This document shows positions 47,183 to 59,300 of a stretch of DNA of 64,000 nucleotides, in pieces. Every line of letters begins with the position of its first letter. Positions within the stretch are counted from its first letter, which is position 1. The stretch is from Mortierella sp. BCC40632 (taxonomy: Eukaryota > Mortierellomycota > Mortierellomycetes > Mortierellales > Mortierellaceae). The notes under the pieces were generated by a model, which made no database searches, had not been told where the DNA came from, and saw only the letters and a list, made by a program, of their open reading frames with translations. The translations under genes and the position numbers were made by a program. Location: NCBI GenBank assembly GCA_011634665.1, contig WAEK01000003.1:1184001-1248000 (forward strand). The letters are read 5' to 3'.

Positions 47183-48090
47183 AGGAGAGGGAAAAGAGAT
47201 TGATATATCATCATCATATACGTACACTTGTCACGGCCATCCACAACCGCACCAGCTTCCAAGAGCATAAATGCAATCTCGACATGTCCAAAGCAAGCTG
47301 CATATATCAGAGGCGTGGTCCCATCCTCGTCCTGAGAGTCAATGTCGATCCAGTCGCGAAAGTGGTCCAGCATGTCCGCGATCCGGTGCATGTCTCCGTT
47401 CGACGCTGCTCTGGAAAACATCTTGTTGAGCCGCTGTCGTTGCTCTGCCTCTGGCATAGACCGTGCCAGGATATCCCGTGGATCGTCCAGCTGCTCGCAG
47501 TTGAACTCGAATGGGATGGGCGACGCTGGACGAGCAGACAGGTCGGCCGCGCGCTTGGGGCACTCGTGCGACAACGGACTGGTGGATGTCATGGACATTC
47601 TTGGGTCGCTCTCAATCTCTGTAGATTGAAGAGAAGGTTCGGGATAGGGGTAAAAGTCGTGATCGGAGGTCATGTCGTTGTTGTCGTCGTTGTCGTTGTC
47701 GAATGGGCTGTGGTTGAGTGGACCCAGCTGCTCTAGCTGAGGATAAGATGATGCTTTAGCGGCTTTGGAAGGAGAGTAGGAGGACATGGAGGGAGAGGGG
47801 GCGCGGTAGCAGTGGACGTCGGTGATGTCTGTGGTGTAAGAGCAGAGAGAGTCAGAGGCTGAGAGTCGACGTGGGTGAGAGTACTGACTGCAGTGGTGGT
47901 CGGAAAAGTCGTCGTCGTCTGCTGTGGTGACCGAGCTAGCAGAGATGAGTGAAAAGTGGTGCAGTTTCTTGCGTGAGAGCTCGTCTGGGGCAGCTTTGGA
48001 TGTGGCGGAGTGGGCAAACCCACGGACGGCGGAGGGATAGCCGGGTCCGTGCATGGCAGGGTCGGAATCGAATGGGTGGCAGGAGGACAT
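44056..48090 (-). CDS. ankyrin-repeat plus DIL (dilute) domain protein
   Basis: Exons 47226-48090, 46310-46689, 45576-45854, 44056-45456; 2925 nt, 974 aa; all phases agree. Residues 1-215 are Ser/Pro/Asp-rich and disordered. Ankyrin repeats at ~251-288 (DEDGTTPLIYAACFGHVEIA) and ~289-320 (GWSALVWATNNKHDGLVRL), split by intron 1. A linker with DRLDEIMAENERRYRMAM, a likely coiled coil, follows. The DIL region occupies ~420-795, including ILSSLLFVMRSHEV, HVFSQIFYFITWEIFNRMM and a long helical end. The C terminus is Ser-rich and ends TLDTYAY. DIL domains form the cargo-binding tail of class V myosins; fungi also have motor-less ankyrin-DIL proteins like this one. A membrane or cytoskeletal adaptor role is inference. 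The donor of intron 1 is AAGT|GTACGT, slightly off consensus, and that intron is 536 nt, far longer than the others. Confidence 0.87.
47024..47179. repeat. cluster of microsatellites in intron 1 of the ankyrin-DIL gene
   Basis: (TCC)n then (ACC)n at 47024-47068, (AC)n at 47124-47142 and (AG)n at 47143-47179, all within one 536-nt intron. On the coding strand they read as GGA/GGT, GT and CT runs; the CT run lies just downstream of the GTACGT donor. Confidence 0.85.
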
Positions 48091-48706
48091 GGCAGCAGAC
48101 CCGCACAGACTCGGGGGGAGAGAATGTGTGTATGGTGTTTATGTTGGAAGAAGAGAGACGGGGCGCAAGGCAAGGGTAGGGGTAGGGCTGGGCAGGGCAG
48201 GGGATGAGTTGAATGGAGAGGAAAGAGAGAAAGAGAGAAAGAGAAGGATGCAGAGAAATAGTATAGAAGCAATGCAGCAGTGGGGCAATGAAGGGCTGTG
48301 CGCAATGCAGGGACAGGGGATGTGGTGTCGAGACTTTTTTTTTTTTTCTTTTTTTTAAGAAAAAGAAAAGAAAAGAAAAAGGTGAATGAGAGATTGGAAC
48401 AGAAGAAAAAAGAAAGAGGCAATCTCAATGGGCGCAGACACAACAATGAACGAGAGAGGGTAAGAGTGTGAGAGCGGAGAAAAAGAGACTGATCACGTCC
48501 CCAACGTGCTGGTCAGAGAGCACGAGCCAGAACGACCGTCGCGCACGGGCGACTGAGGAGTGAGAGAAGTGAGGAGGAGGAGAAGTGAGAGATAGTCACG
48601 AGTGGATGAAAGTGAGAGGTGCTGTGAATGTGAATGGATATGGACGTGAGTAGAAGGAACGGTAAAGGAGACGAGAGACGAGAGTGAGATGTTACTGTGC
48701 CTGGAG

Positions 48707-48752
<46 letters not shown>

Positions 48753-51700
48753 GGATGGAGCAGGGGAATGGGGGGAGCATAGAGTTCAACGGAGCAGAAG
48801 TTATTTTTCGCAACAAAGTCGTTAGTGAGAGAGTGAGAGTGAGAGTGGTGAGAGAAAAAAGAAAAGAAAAAAGTGAGAAAGAGAGAGAAAGAGAGAGAAA
48901 AAAAGAGGAAAGAGAGGAAATCAGGTCGAATGGAATGAAATGAGGAATAAAGTCAAGTGGTAATGAAGAAAGAGTGGTGATCCAACGGGACAGGAAAAGA
49001 AAGAAAAAAAGGGGGGTGCTGCAGCAAGGTCGTGTATGTGGTGGGTCGTCGGTGGCAAGTGGATGGAGAAAGAAGGAGAGAGAGAGAGAGGTGGAGAAAG
49101 TGCCCCAGGGCAGGAATGAGCCGCAGAGAAGAACAGACAAAAGAGAGACAGGGCTTGGGGGTACAGAGGAAGAGACAAAGTCGAGTCGGGAGGAAGAAAA
49201 GTCTCTTCGCCCCGATGGCTGTGTTCCGGGAGAGAGAGATGGGCGATGTGGGCCTTGGCGAGGCAGGGGGTGAGGAGAGAAGAAGGAGGAAGAGGGGCAA
49301 GTGGCGAGGGATGGGCGCATCATCCAAAAAGCAAAAAAAAAAAAAAAAAAAAAGAGAAGAGAGAACGGGAGACAAGAAGAAGAAGAAAAAGAAGAGACTC
49401 CTTTTTTTTTTTCAATCGTCCAACGTCCCAGGCACCCAGGAGGGAGGCAGGACGCGGTCTCTCACTCTCGCTCTCTTTCTCTGTGCTCTGTTGCCTGCCT
49501 CCTTGATCCCGTCCTTGGGCGTCCATCATCCAGACAACCGCAACTTGCCTGCGACGACGGCGAGCCTCGATGGCACGCATGGCATGGAGCGAGCGGTACG
49601 GGAGGAGCGCATGCTCGCATGAGTAGACCTGCGCTGCCCAATGCGTAATGCCCTTCGTCCGACGTCTGACATGCGCACAAACACACACTTTTTCTTTCTT
49701 TTCCCTTCTTCAAAAGACCGAACGAATGCGGTTATGCACACCTACACACACAAGCACTCTCTTTTTTTTTTTCTCTCTAACCGCATTCGAAATAAGCAAA
49801 TCGCAAGACCACAGATGAGAAAGCCAGGTTCAAGGAGAGATTCAGACACTGGATGGTTTGTGTGGCTCTTCTTTGTCCTGTCGAATTCAAGGATTTCATG
49901 GGATCGGGACAGATGGACTCTTTCTAGTCCCTCTCCTCCTGATGCATCGCGTCCGCTCTATCAATCAATCAATCAATCAATCTCTCTGCCTGGGTCCTCT
50001 CCTGGTCTCCCGGGATGTGCAAAAAAAAAAAAAAAAAAAAAAAAAAATAACGTGCCTTCAATGTACGCCTTGTTTCATCGTCAAGCTTACTCTTAGTGAG
50101 CGGGGGAAGCGAGAGAGAGAACGATGGTCAAAGGACGAAGAATAAAAAAAAAAAGAAAGCTCCGGCCCTTGCCTGCGAAGAATCCAGGAGTCGGACGGTT
50201 GAGTTCTCCTCATTACATTGCGCGTCTATCGACGAATGCGCTTTCAGGAACGCAAAATGTCTGTGTGTTCTCTACGACCCTTCCAACCACTTCCCCTACA
50301 AATCTCCTCCCCCTGTCCCTGAAAAAAAATTCTCTGGATTCACTTCTTCGGTCACCATGATCCTCCTCCAGCGCAACTACACAACAAGCAAAGTGACTCA
50401 CTCGGCGTTCGCAAAGCTGTGGTCTGCTCTATCTGGAACAGCCCGGCCACAGCAGTATGCCAGAGCAACCAAAGGTAGGTAATGGGACATGGAGCCAAAT
50501 CTGCCTCGGTACCACTGCGGCATTGGTTCAGCGGTACTGTGGCAAGTAAATAAAAGGCCCTTTTGAGCGAACATTGATAAGGCAAGGTGGTTTCGTCACA
50601 AGCAGCTGTGGGCGTTGCCCTTTTTTTTTTTTTTTTTTTTTTTTCCAGTCTCTCACCACATGCTTGGCTATAGCTTGAAAGGAGAGACAGTAAAAAAAAA
50701 AAAACAAAAAAGATACAGAACGGTACTCAACAATCGGTGGGGATACACATTAGGGAGCCGGGCCGACGATCGACAAGAGTACATTTCGAGTCTAGACGGA
50801 GATGAACAAAAGATGCGCTGGGGAATGTGTCGTAGCGCCATTTGCTAAATGTGAAGATACACCTTTGGAGTCTCTCCATTGCATTCTGAACGCCATCTCC
50901 TTTCACTCACAACTCCCTATCGCCTTCACTATAGTACGTGTAATTCGGGTCAGTCACCATTGGCCCGAACTATCAAGGAGTAACAACTCCCGAGTGGCTC
51001 GCTTTTGCCTTTTCTTCTATTCACTCTTTCTGTGAGGGGAGAGCAATCCTTACTGCTCTCCTAACGACTCTGTCATCTGAGTTGCGAAGTAGGCATTTGC
51101 CTCACTATCCCCGTGTCGAAACGGCTGCTCTTGCACTGAATCCGTTTGTACAAGTGTGTCGAGACAATAGGAAAAAAAGACCGTCTCTGAGCAAGGTTAG
51201 ATCCTGAACAGAACAACAGATGGTATGTCTTCTTTTTCTCTTTTGGTCTCTTTTTGGTCTCTTTTGGTTGGTATCTGTCCAAGGTGCTGGGTCACACAGG
51301 TTTGCCTCCTTGCACTCAACCCTCTTGTACCTCGTTCTTTCCAAGACTCTGTGAGAACATGTGTGGCTACTGGTTCGTTGTGCGAGGGTAGGATGTTTAT
51401 TGAGTGTTTGGTACACACTCCAGCCATCCGATATGTGAGACTAGCAAAAGACGAAGGGGCCCAAGGGAATGTCGCGTCTTCTTCAACCTAGAATTGAGTG
51501 CACGCGGGGAACCCGACGAGCATGGATAGGAATCGGTCACCCCGTTCAATGGTCAACACAAGTAGGCTCTGCGTAAATGAAAGATTCCATTTGATAAACC
51601 TCTTCCTTCCTTGGCCAGCTTCAATCCACAAGCCACGATTCCTCTTCACTTTCTAGCGCCACCAATATTTGAACATGGTCTCGCTCCTTGACATCATTCA

Positions 51701-52899
51701 AAGGCGGGTGCTTTAGTAGAGTATGGACCAGGATTGCGAATTTGTGGCCTTTATCTCTCTCTAGTCAGACATTTAAGGTATACTTCGAGACTGGTGAAGC
51801 ACACACGTGGAGTTTCGCGGTGTATGAAGTGATTTGCGTTGTGGCGAGCTGCAATCTGTCGCTAATGGCAGGACTATCGGATTCGATAGTGTTACCTTTG
51901 GTCTGAAACCGTGCTCCGTCTGACTAGACAGGACTCTTGCACACTTCTCTATCTCACTGATCTCTACTTGTCTCCTGTCCCATTTCTCGATCTGCCCTTT
52001 TCTGCGCGGGTAATTGTCAAAGACAGTGGCTAAAATTAAGTCGCCCAGACTCATTTCTGACGAGTTTCTCATGAGTCTTAGAGACAAGGATCTTGGCCAA
52101 CAGTTGGTACTGAGGCAGCGGAAACTGGACTTGAGTGAGTGAATGCTTGAATTTGTTTGGCAAGCGTTTGAAGAAACCGATGGTTCGGAGATGCCATGAT
52201 CTGCGAAACTAAGAGCTCTTCTGGCAGCGCCCTGGGTTGATACCAAAGAGAGCTGGTACCAAAGGGAGTTGACTTGGTTAGAGCTTGTTGTGTCGCTGGA
52301 TCTTGGAGTTGGTCTTGACCCCATGGCCATGCACTAGACCAGGCGAATTTGTAGAGAAGACTGTACATTGTATAGTCTGAGGATGTTCTCTTTATTATCG
52401 GACTATTTGCACTGTTGATCTCTGGGAGGGGGAGAGAGGGGAAAAGAGCCCACAAATCCAGGGTCCACTAAGAGCAGCCCCAGAAACCTAGGGTAGCCTG
52501 TTCCTCTAGCTAGGTTCCTAGGCTATGACGAACAAACCAAAATCGGAGGCTGTTGAGGGGCGCATGGGCGCTGTTGCCCCTCATTGGCAGATGGAGGAGC
52601 ACCGATGAGCTCCGTCTCTCCTTCTCACTCTCCCACTCTCTCTTTCTCTCTCGCTCACATCAAATTCCTTGACTCCTCTCCTCTCCTCCCCATTAATCGC
52701 TCCATTCCCGTCCCCATTCCCTTTGAGACGGAGCATCAGTCAGGTCCACAGTCCGCCACCCCGACCATTCCTCACCCATATCTCCTTTTCTTTTTCTCTC
52801 TCTCTCTCTCTCGTCAACACAGGCCTTGCGTCTTATTTTCTCTTCCATCCCCCAAGTCTACGGTTTGTTTTCGCTGCGAGAGCATCAGCAGTTGAGCTA
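48091..52899. other. 4.8 kb divergent intergenic region, strongly purine-biased on the plus strand at its left end
   Basis: 5' region of the ankyrin-DIL gene (left) and of the Nudix gene (right). From 48.1 to ~49.4 kb the plus strand is overwhelmingly A/G (including (GA)n at 48709-48749), so the ankyrin-DIL transcript would have a long pyrimidine-rich leader. Other features: poly(A) at 49327-49352 and 50021-50047, (TCAA)5 at 49961-49982. A weak two-exon candidate gene is listed separately. The long Ser/Leu or Arg/Glu ORFs here are products of base bias. Confidence 0.5.
50357..50848 (+). CDS. weak candidate: small two-exon gene
   Basis: ATG at 50357 opens 39 codons (MILLQRNYTTSKVTHSAFAK..) ending AAAG|GTAGGT at 50474. 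A poly(T)-CCAG acceptor at 50648 leads in matching phase into an open frame to 50848, giving VSHHMLGYSLKGETV and then a Lys-rich stretch; 105 aa in total. The N terminus is basic and amphipathic, like a mitochondrial presequence. Phase agreement happens one time in three by chance, I recognise no family, and the flanks are repetitive. Confidence 0.2.
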
Positions 52900-54338
52900 A
52901 TGACACGCGAGATTGAGGCTCTTGCCTCCATTATCGATTCGCTCGGCCCCCCTGTCAAGGTTCCATCGCATCCACCAAAGTACAGGCGGGCAGCAGTCGC
53001 CATCATCATCCGGATCCGACCTGATTCCAGGAGCTCGACTTTGCTCGAAAAGGGTCAGATTCAGGCCCTGGACCATCCCGAGAGCTTGGACGAATTCTTT
53101 GCCCAGTCTTGGGTCCAAACAGGCACTCCGGAGGTTCTTTTTATTGAGAGAGCGACTCGGACCACGGATCGGTGGAGCGGACATGTTGCACTCCCCGGTG
53201 GGAAACAGGAGCTTCATGAGGATGATCAGGATACCGCTGTTCGAGAGACGCTCGAGGAGATCGGATTGGACCTGTCGAACCCAACACAGTACCGGTGTGT
53301 AGGCCAGCTCGATGATCGGGAGCTATGGGCCTCATTTGGTCGGATCTTTCTCATGGTTCTGTCACCCTTCGGTAAGATGTCCTTATTTTTTTTTTGTTTG
53401 TTTGTTTCCCGCTTCATTATTGGTTATGTGAAAGAGAGAAAGAAAAGGAGAAGCGAGACTCATTAGCTGCAACGGGCATCGCTCCGTCTTTGCGAATCAT
53501 AGTGTTTATCCAGCTCTCACCAACCACTCCAGCCCTAAACCCACAACCGGATGAAGTTGCTTCTGTTCATTGGGAACCCCTGTCATTATTCCTCGATCAA
53601 CTGGAATCACCCCGCTGGACACCCATGGTGATCAGCCTCACAAGCAAACTTGTCCCAAAACTCTCCAAGACCATTCTCCGAGGCGCCTTTGGTACCATCT
53701 CTCTCCACGCCATTGAAATGCCCTACCAACCCGAGTTTGTTGTCCGGAAGCGGATCGAGAAGGACAATGTTGTCAAAGCAGTTATCGATTTCCAACCCAA
53801 TTGGGATCCCAACCACCCACCACTCAAACTCTGGGGGTTGACCTTGCAGATGATGGCGGATCTTTTTGAGTTGAGGAATGGACCTGTTCAGATGCATAAA
53901 TTCCGATCCAACTGGGATACGAGACGGATGAAGAAGCGTCTGGACGGTGGATTCTTGCCTCGCTTCTCACTCATGGGCATGGACTTTTGGGTACGGTTCC
54001 TGCTTCGGATCAACTCGTGGCAAGGTGGCAAAAGGTAAAAGAAAAAGAAAGAAAAAGAAAAAGAAAGAAATGGGTCCTTTAAGGAAAAAAAGAAGAGAGA
54101 AGAAGAGATCTCTAACCAACAATGCTGCTCTTTACTTTTTCTTTTTGGATGGTCTCTACATAGGAAAAACGAATCCTCCAGTCGGATTGGATCATGGGAG
54201 AGTTACTTTCGTCTAGTCAAGCGGGCCTTTATTTTAACACTGATGGGCCGCGCAGCAGTCCTTGCCTTGCTAGTCAAATACCTGCGGGAACCAGTGCTGA
54301 GGTTGATCCAGGGAGCAGTGTCCAAGACCCTCACGTGA
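52900..54338 (+). CDS. Nudix hydrolase with C-terminal extension
   Basis: Exons 52900-53371, 53467-54034, 54164-54338; 1215 nt, 404 aa, phases agree. A complete Nudix box fits G-x5-E-x7-REUxEExGU: G101 KQELH E107 ... RETLEEIGL (101-123). It is preceded by RWSGHVALPGG, a layout like the CoA-pyrophosphatase branch (PCD1/NUDT7-8). Nudix enzymes cleave nucleoside diphosphates linked to another moiety, using Mg2+ bound by the REuxEE glutamates; the exact substrate cannot be read here. About 230 residues after the fold are unusual and end with a hydrophobic segment (LTLMGRAAVLALLVKYL) and a basic tail, suggesting membrane attachment. The start ATG lies right after GTTGAGCTA; the frame is open further upstream but reads leader-like CT-rich sequence, and a 5'UTR intron ending CATCAGCAG is possible. 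The intron-1 acceptor (CATTAG) is the least certain join. Confidence 0.82.
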
Positions 54339-54574
54339 TAACCCATCCGCATTTCTTGCATCTCTCTTTTTTTTTTTGCATTTCCCCCTTCCTTCCTCTT
54401 CCTCTCTTCCTCCGACACACTCCACCGAATTCACAACATTCGCGCTTCTGTTCTCCCAATTCTCTCCTCTCTTGCTCTACTCCCTTTTCTTTTTTGTAAA
54501 TAAACTCTTTTTTTTTTTTCTTCTTCTTCTCCTTCTCCTGTAATATCCGACAACACTCAACACATCCACGAGCC

Positions 54575-56043
54575 ATGTCAACAGCAGCAGCAGCAGCAGC
54601 GCGATGCCTCCGGATGCGAGGCATGTCGCGTTCATTCGTGACAAGTAGCAGCAGACCAACCTTCCCAGCTGCCTTTCACTCCACAGGACTCCGTGCTCCT
54701 CTCCAACGTCACCTCGGTCGCGCTGTCGCCGTCACTGCCGTCGCCAGAAGCACAGTAAGCAGCAAAGCCTCTCTTTCACTCGCTTTTTATTAATATAATA
54801 GCTTCTGGGAATGCCAAAGATATTCATAATATATATATATATATATATATTTCCCTCCTTTGGCAGGACCGGACAAGAACCTGGGCTATTTCGTCAATCA
54901 TCACAGCAGGAGTTCTCTCTTGGCAACTTGCTCATTCAATGGTTGAGGCCGAGAGTCCTGCTCGGAAGGATGTTGTTGTAGGTATGGGAAAGGAAAAGAA
55001 AACCATGTTTCTTGATGCATGATCTCGATATTTCATCATAGTTCAAAAAAGTAGCGCGCGTTCCAAGAAAGGGGAAACAGACCGTTCACCTTTTTAATGT
55101 TTGGATGTCTGTCTTTTTTTTTTTTTTATAGATCCAGAATCAAAGGTCGAGTTCCCATTGACGATCCCCTCCGAAGATGGTTCACCCGCACGATTGCTAG
55201 GACTTGGTGTTCGTAAAATCACATTCCTCAAGGTTCAAGTGTACACGGTCGGACTCTATCTCAAGGCCTCGGATTTGGATGACCACAATAGTCGATTCCG
55301 AGCCCTGCCCGAGGTTCAAAAGTTTCAGCAGACGGACCAGACCAGTACCAACACGGCTTTCCGGGCCATGGTCCAGACCCCGATCGAGATGATCCTGAGA
55401 ATCGCCCCCATCCGGAACACGAATGGTCCTCACTTGAGAGATGGCTTCACTAGGAACTTGACCCAGACTGTCAAGGACCAAAAACTGAGTGAGACGGGAA
55501 CTCAAGTAAGTCTGAGGGGAGCTTTCTTTCTTTCTTTCTTTCTTTTTTACAGCCCAATGTGTGAATCCCTTACCCATTTCTAATGGAATGGTATTGCTTT
55601 GCGCTGGATAGGACGCCATGGATGGAATTATGGAGTTCAAGAGCCTGTTTCCCAAGGGCAAGATCAATGTTGGTCAGGCCATGTACTTTAGAAAAATGGC
55701 AGATGGCACGATGGTCATCCAGCTCGATGTAAGTGTCAAGCGATATTTGAATGTTGAAAAGGGAGAGAGAGAGAGAGAGAGATTATATAGAATATGATAT
55801 GTCTACTCTATTGGAAGTTTCACTTCGATGGCTAACCCCAAGGATTGGCTGTTTATTTTGTTTGTTTTTGTTTCTTTTTTTTTTTTTTTTTTTTTTTTTG
55901 CATAGGACGAGGTTCTGGGAACAGTTCGCAACCAATGGGTTATTGAGGCATTCTTTTTGGGTTATCTGTGTGGCGAAAAGCCTATTAGCGAGCGTGCCCG
56001 AGATAGCATTGCAAAGGGTATCCAGGATCTACTTTTGCAATAG
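54575..56043 (+). CDS. AIM18: AIM18/AIM46-like mitochondrial chalcone-isomerase-fold protein
   Basis: Exons 54575-54754, 54867-54981, 55132-55505, 55612-55728, 55906-56043; 924 nt, 307 aa, phases agree. The N terminus (MSTAAAAAARCLRMRGMSRSF..) is Ala/Arg/Ser-rich without acidic residues, a typical mitochondrial presequence, followed by a hydrophobic segment (WAISSIITAGVLSWQLAH, ~62-79), likely an inner-membrane anchor. The chalcone-isomerase-like domain starts around residue 100 with RLLGLGVRKITFLKVQVY and TVGLYL, and ends with VLGTVRNQWVIEAFFLGYL. In yeast, Aim18/Aim46 are non-enzymatic relatives of plant chalcone isomerase, in mitochondria; their function is poorly known. The gene starts only 236 bp after the Nudix stop, in the same direction. 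Intron 1 has an (AT)n run. AIM18 versus AIM46 is not resolved. Confidence 0.87.
54828..54850. repeat. (AT)n microsatellite in intron 1 of the AIM18-like gene
   Basis: About 11 AT units just upstream of the pyrimidine tract and TTGGCAG acceptor. Confidence 0.85.
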
Positions 56044-56313
56044 ACAATTAAATAGGGACCACCAGAAGAATAAAAGAAAAAAAAAAAAAAGGGGGAGGAA
56101 AGAGAATCAGCCTCACCCCCACTTACCCCACACCCCCTTGGAAGAACCATTCAGGAAAAAACGATCGACTTTTTTTTTATTATTATTCTCTAATGCTACA
56201 AAGGCACTACCTCTCTTCGAGATATGCCCATTTTTTTTTATAAATAAATCTTGAAGAAACGAAAGAGGAAAGGAAGGAGAAAAGGATAAGGGGGGGATAT
56301 AGCTATTTTCTTT

Positions 56314-59300
56314 CTAAGAGGCTTCGAGTTGCATGATGGAAGGTCTGGACAAGACCGCAGGCATCTTGCTTTCGCTGCCTTTACTATTACTCATCTTGCT
56401 AACAAGACGATGCAACGATTTCCAACTCACTCTTGACATCACGGACGCATTCGATGCTCCAGAGGGACCTCCTACTCCTGTTCCCATTCCATTCCCTCCT
56501 AGCGTCGTCGAAAGACTTGTCCCCAACTCCAGTCCTAAACCCGTTAGACTCGTTTCGGTACCTGGTCCCGATGGATTGGATTCCCATAGGAGGGACCTTG
56601 GAGAACCCAACCCAGTCTGGACTTGTGGACTCGAAGGCACTGTCTTGGTCCCTGGGACCGAGAGAAACAGTGAATGAATCGATACTGGAGTACCGGTCGT
56701 CGAACGAGTAGTAGTCGTGGTAGCACTCTCGAGTGCACTACAGGACAGGGCTTTGTAGAGTGGAGAACTTGCGGAGGAAATGGCCGAAGTCATGGTAGGA
56801 CTAGTAGTAACAGGTAAACGGGTAGAAGGTCGAGGAGGAGATAGAGGTCCCAAGGTCGAGTCTGTGGTCGTCGTCGGTTGTGGAAGAGGAGAGACAGGGG
56901 CTGACTTTTGAATATCTCCCTTGGAAAAGGATGGAGACGAAGATGTCGAGGACAGGGACTCTGTCGAACGTGATGTAGCCGTGGTGGTCGTGGGTCGTGT
57001 TGATTTCGGGACAGCAGGGATGCCCATTGTATCTCGACTCGAAGGCTTTGCCAAGAGCGGCTCCTTGGTCAGGACATCGGAGCTGACTGGACGAAGGATC
57101 TCTTCCACTCGAGTAGATTCTTTGCTAACAAGTGTTGTTTGAGGTTCCTTGACTTCCACGACAGGAGGCTTCTTGGAACTGACTGAAAGTGTGTTGGGGC
57201 ATGGACTTTGGACTCGGAGAAGCTTTTCGTCTTTGGCGATCGTACTGAGCTCGCTCTTGATTCTGCATTCGACTTTTTCCTCTGCTGTTATTGCTGCTGC
57301 TGGTGTTGCTACTGGTGTTGTCACACACGAGTCTTGTAGTTGGATTGTACTCGAGCACTCTTTGTCCTCAATGGCTTTGTTATCCTTGTGAACAACAAGA
57401 GTCAAGGGAAGAACAGGATCCTCATTCTTAGGTAGTCGCAACTCTGGACAGGCTGCTGATTTTTGAACATCCAGTCCTCTCGTCTTGTTATTGATACTGC
57501 TGTTTGCAGGAGGGGTAGGGTCGACGGCCATCGAATTCTGGAGTGGTGGTTCCATATCGACTCCACGATTCTTGGAGGTCGTTGTGGTTCTAGACTTGTC
57601 CAAGGATGCTTGGACAGCAGCATGGAATCGCTGAGAAGTGAAATTGAAGCGGAATGGCAAGGGCTCGACCGAGTTTGCCCCGTGCGAACCATTCGAACCA
57701 TGCCCCGACGACTCGAGTGAATCCTGCTGCGAAGAACCCATTGGGGCAGCGGTCAAAGAAGAAGAGGATGTCTTGGCATTGGCAGTGATTGTGGTAGTGC
57801 TTGAGGACAACCCTGAAGTGGTTGGAGGACTCCAGTTCTTGATCCTAAACGTCGGTGACTTGTAATTGGGGTCAAGGATTTCTTGTGGGATCGCAATACA
57901 CCCATTCGAACTAACAAGTCCCATCATCGCTGGCGTCATTGCCGAGGTTGTTCTTGCTCGGACTCGGGAGGAAGAGGAAGAGGAGGATCGGGAAGACCAT
58001 TGTCCAGACTCGGTAGTTTCTTCCATTCCAGGGGATACTGATGCATACGAAATGCTAGTCTCTCTGCTCTCGTTACTGCTATGGTACGCAATGGGTGACA
58101 GTGACGACGATCGTGCACGTACTCCATAGGCTGCATGCGAAGACGGCGACGACGACCATGGGGATGGTCCATCCTGGTCAGTAACATGGAGTGTTGTCCG
58201 AAGTGAGTCTGGATCGACTCTGCTGTTTGGTCCTGTCGCGACTAAGGCACAGCCGCCGCTCATGGTGCTGCTGCTGCTTCCACCGTAGCTCATCTCCCGC
58301 TGCGCTGGTGGAGACAACGGCATCATCCCTTGACTGCCACCCACCATACTCTGTCGCGTACTTGCAGGTCCAGACGCGACGATTGGCGAAACCACATCTT
58401 GGCCAGGCCTCATCCTTGGAGAGAACAGGGGTGAGGACCCAGATCTCTTTCTTGGTTGTTGCTGCTCCATCGCGGGAGAATAGCCAGACGGACTTGGTTG
58501 TTGTGGATAAGAGTAGAGATGAGCTGGCGAGGGCAAAGGTGAGGCCGAGGGTGAGGAGGACCAGGAGGACCATGGAGGAAGACTTGAAGAAGAGGATTGA
58601 CGACTTCTACTCTTTAGTCGAGCCTCAAACTCAATGTCATGAAATGTCCATTGTCGTTCAACAACAGCTGTCGTCTCCATCCGCCGAGGATCTTGAAATC
58701 CCCGAGAGCAACCTTCTCCCCACATAACTCCTCCACCCGGACACTCGGGCAAATGGGGCCCATTCTGTTTGACACAACTGTTTTTGCCTAAAGGTTTCTC
58801 CATGGAGGGACAATTCCAGTCTTGTCCAGGCGATCGGGGCGAGACGGGCGAGGAGCAAAAGACGGCTGACGAAGTAGTGGGAGGAGATGTGACAATGCTT
58901 TTGAGTGGTATCCTACCAGCAGTGGTAGGGACGACTCCCACTGGGATCGAGGAAACCCCAGACCCGAATTGGCGGATGGTTTCCTGCTCAGGGGTGGTGG
59001 CAGGGGTCAATGGAGGTCGGTAGACCAGCTCTAACCATTTCCGAACACGCGACTCAGCAACCTGATGCCGCAATGAACCCTGTTCATGCCAAGCGCGACT
59101 TTGACCTGAAGATGATGGGTCGCCGAGCTCTCTACGGTCCAGGAACCATTCTCCACAGACATAGCAAGGTGAGCGGCCCTCATGATCCTCAATTCCATCC
59201 TCTCCGCAGGAGCAGCCCTTGACGAGGTCGCAATCACATGGCTCCCGCTGGAGTGACTGGAGGACTTCAATCAAAAAAGTCATAGCGCGCGCTTTGGTTG

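Noticed and set aside
48493..49323. 276-aa minus-strand ORF
   Set aside because: Ser/Leu/Pro runs caused by the purine-biased DNA; antisense reading is equally open.
50515..50540. tRNA-Gly-like stretch GCATTGGTTCAGCGGTA
   Set aside because: Resembles only a D-arm/A-box; no anticodon arm, T-arm or acceptor pairing follows.
52555..52582. Small inverted repeat GAGGGGC...GCCCCTC
   Set aside because: 7-bp stem with 14-nt loop, not next to a 3' end; expected by chance.
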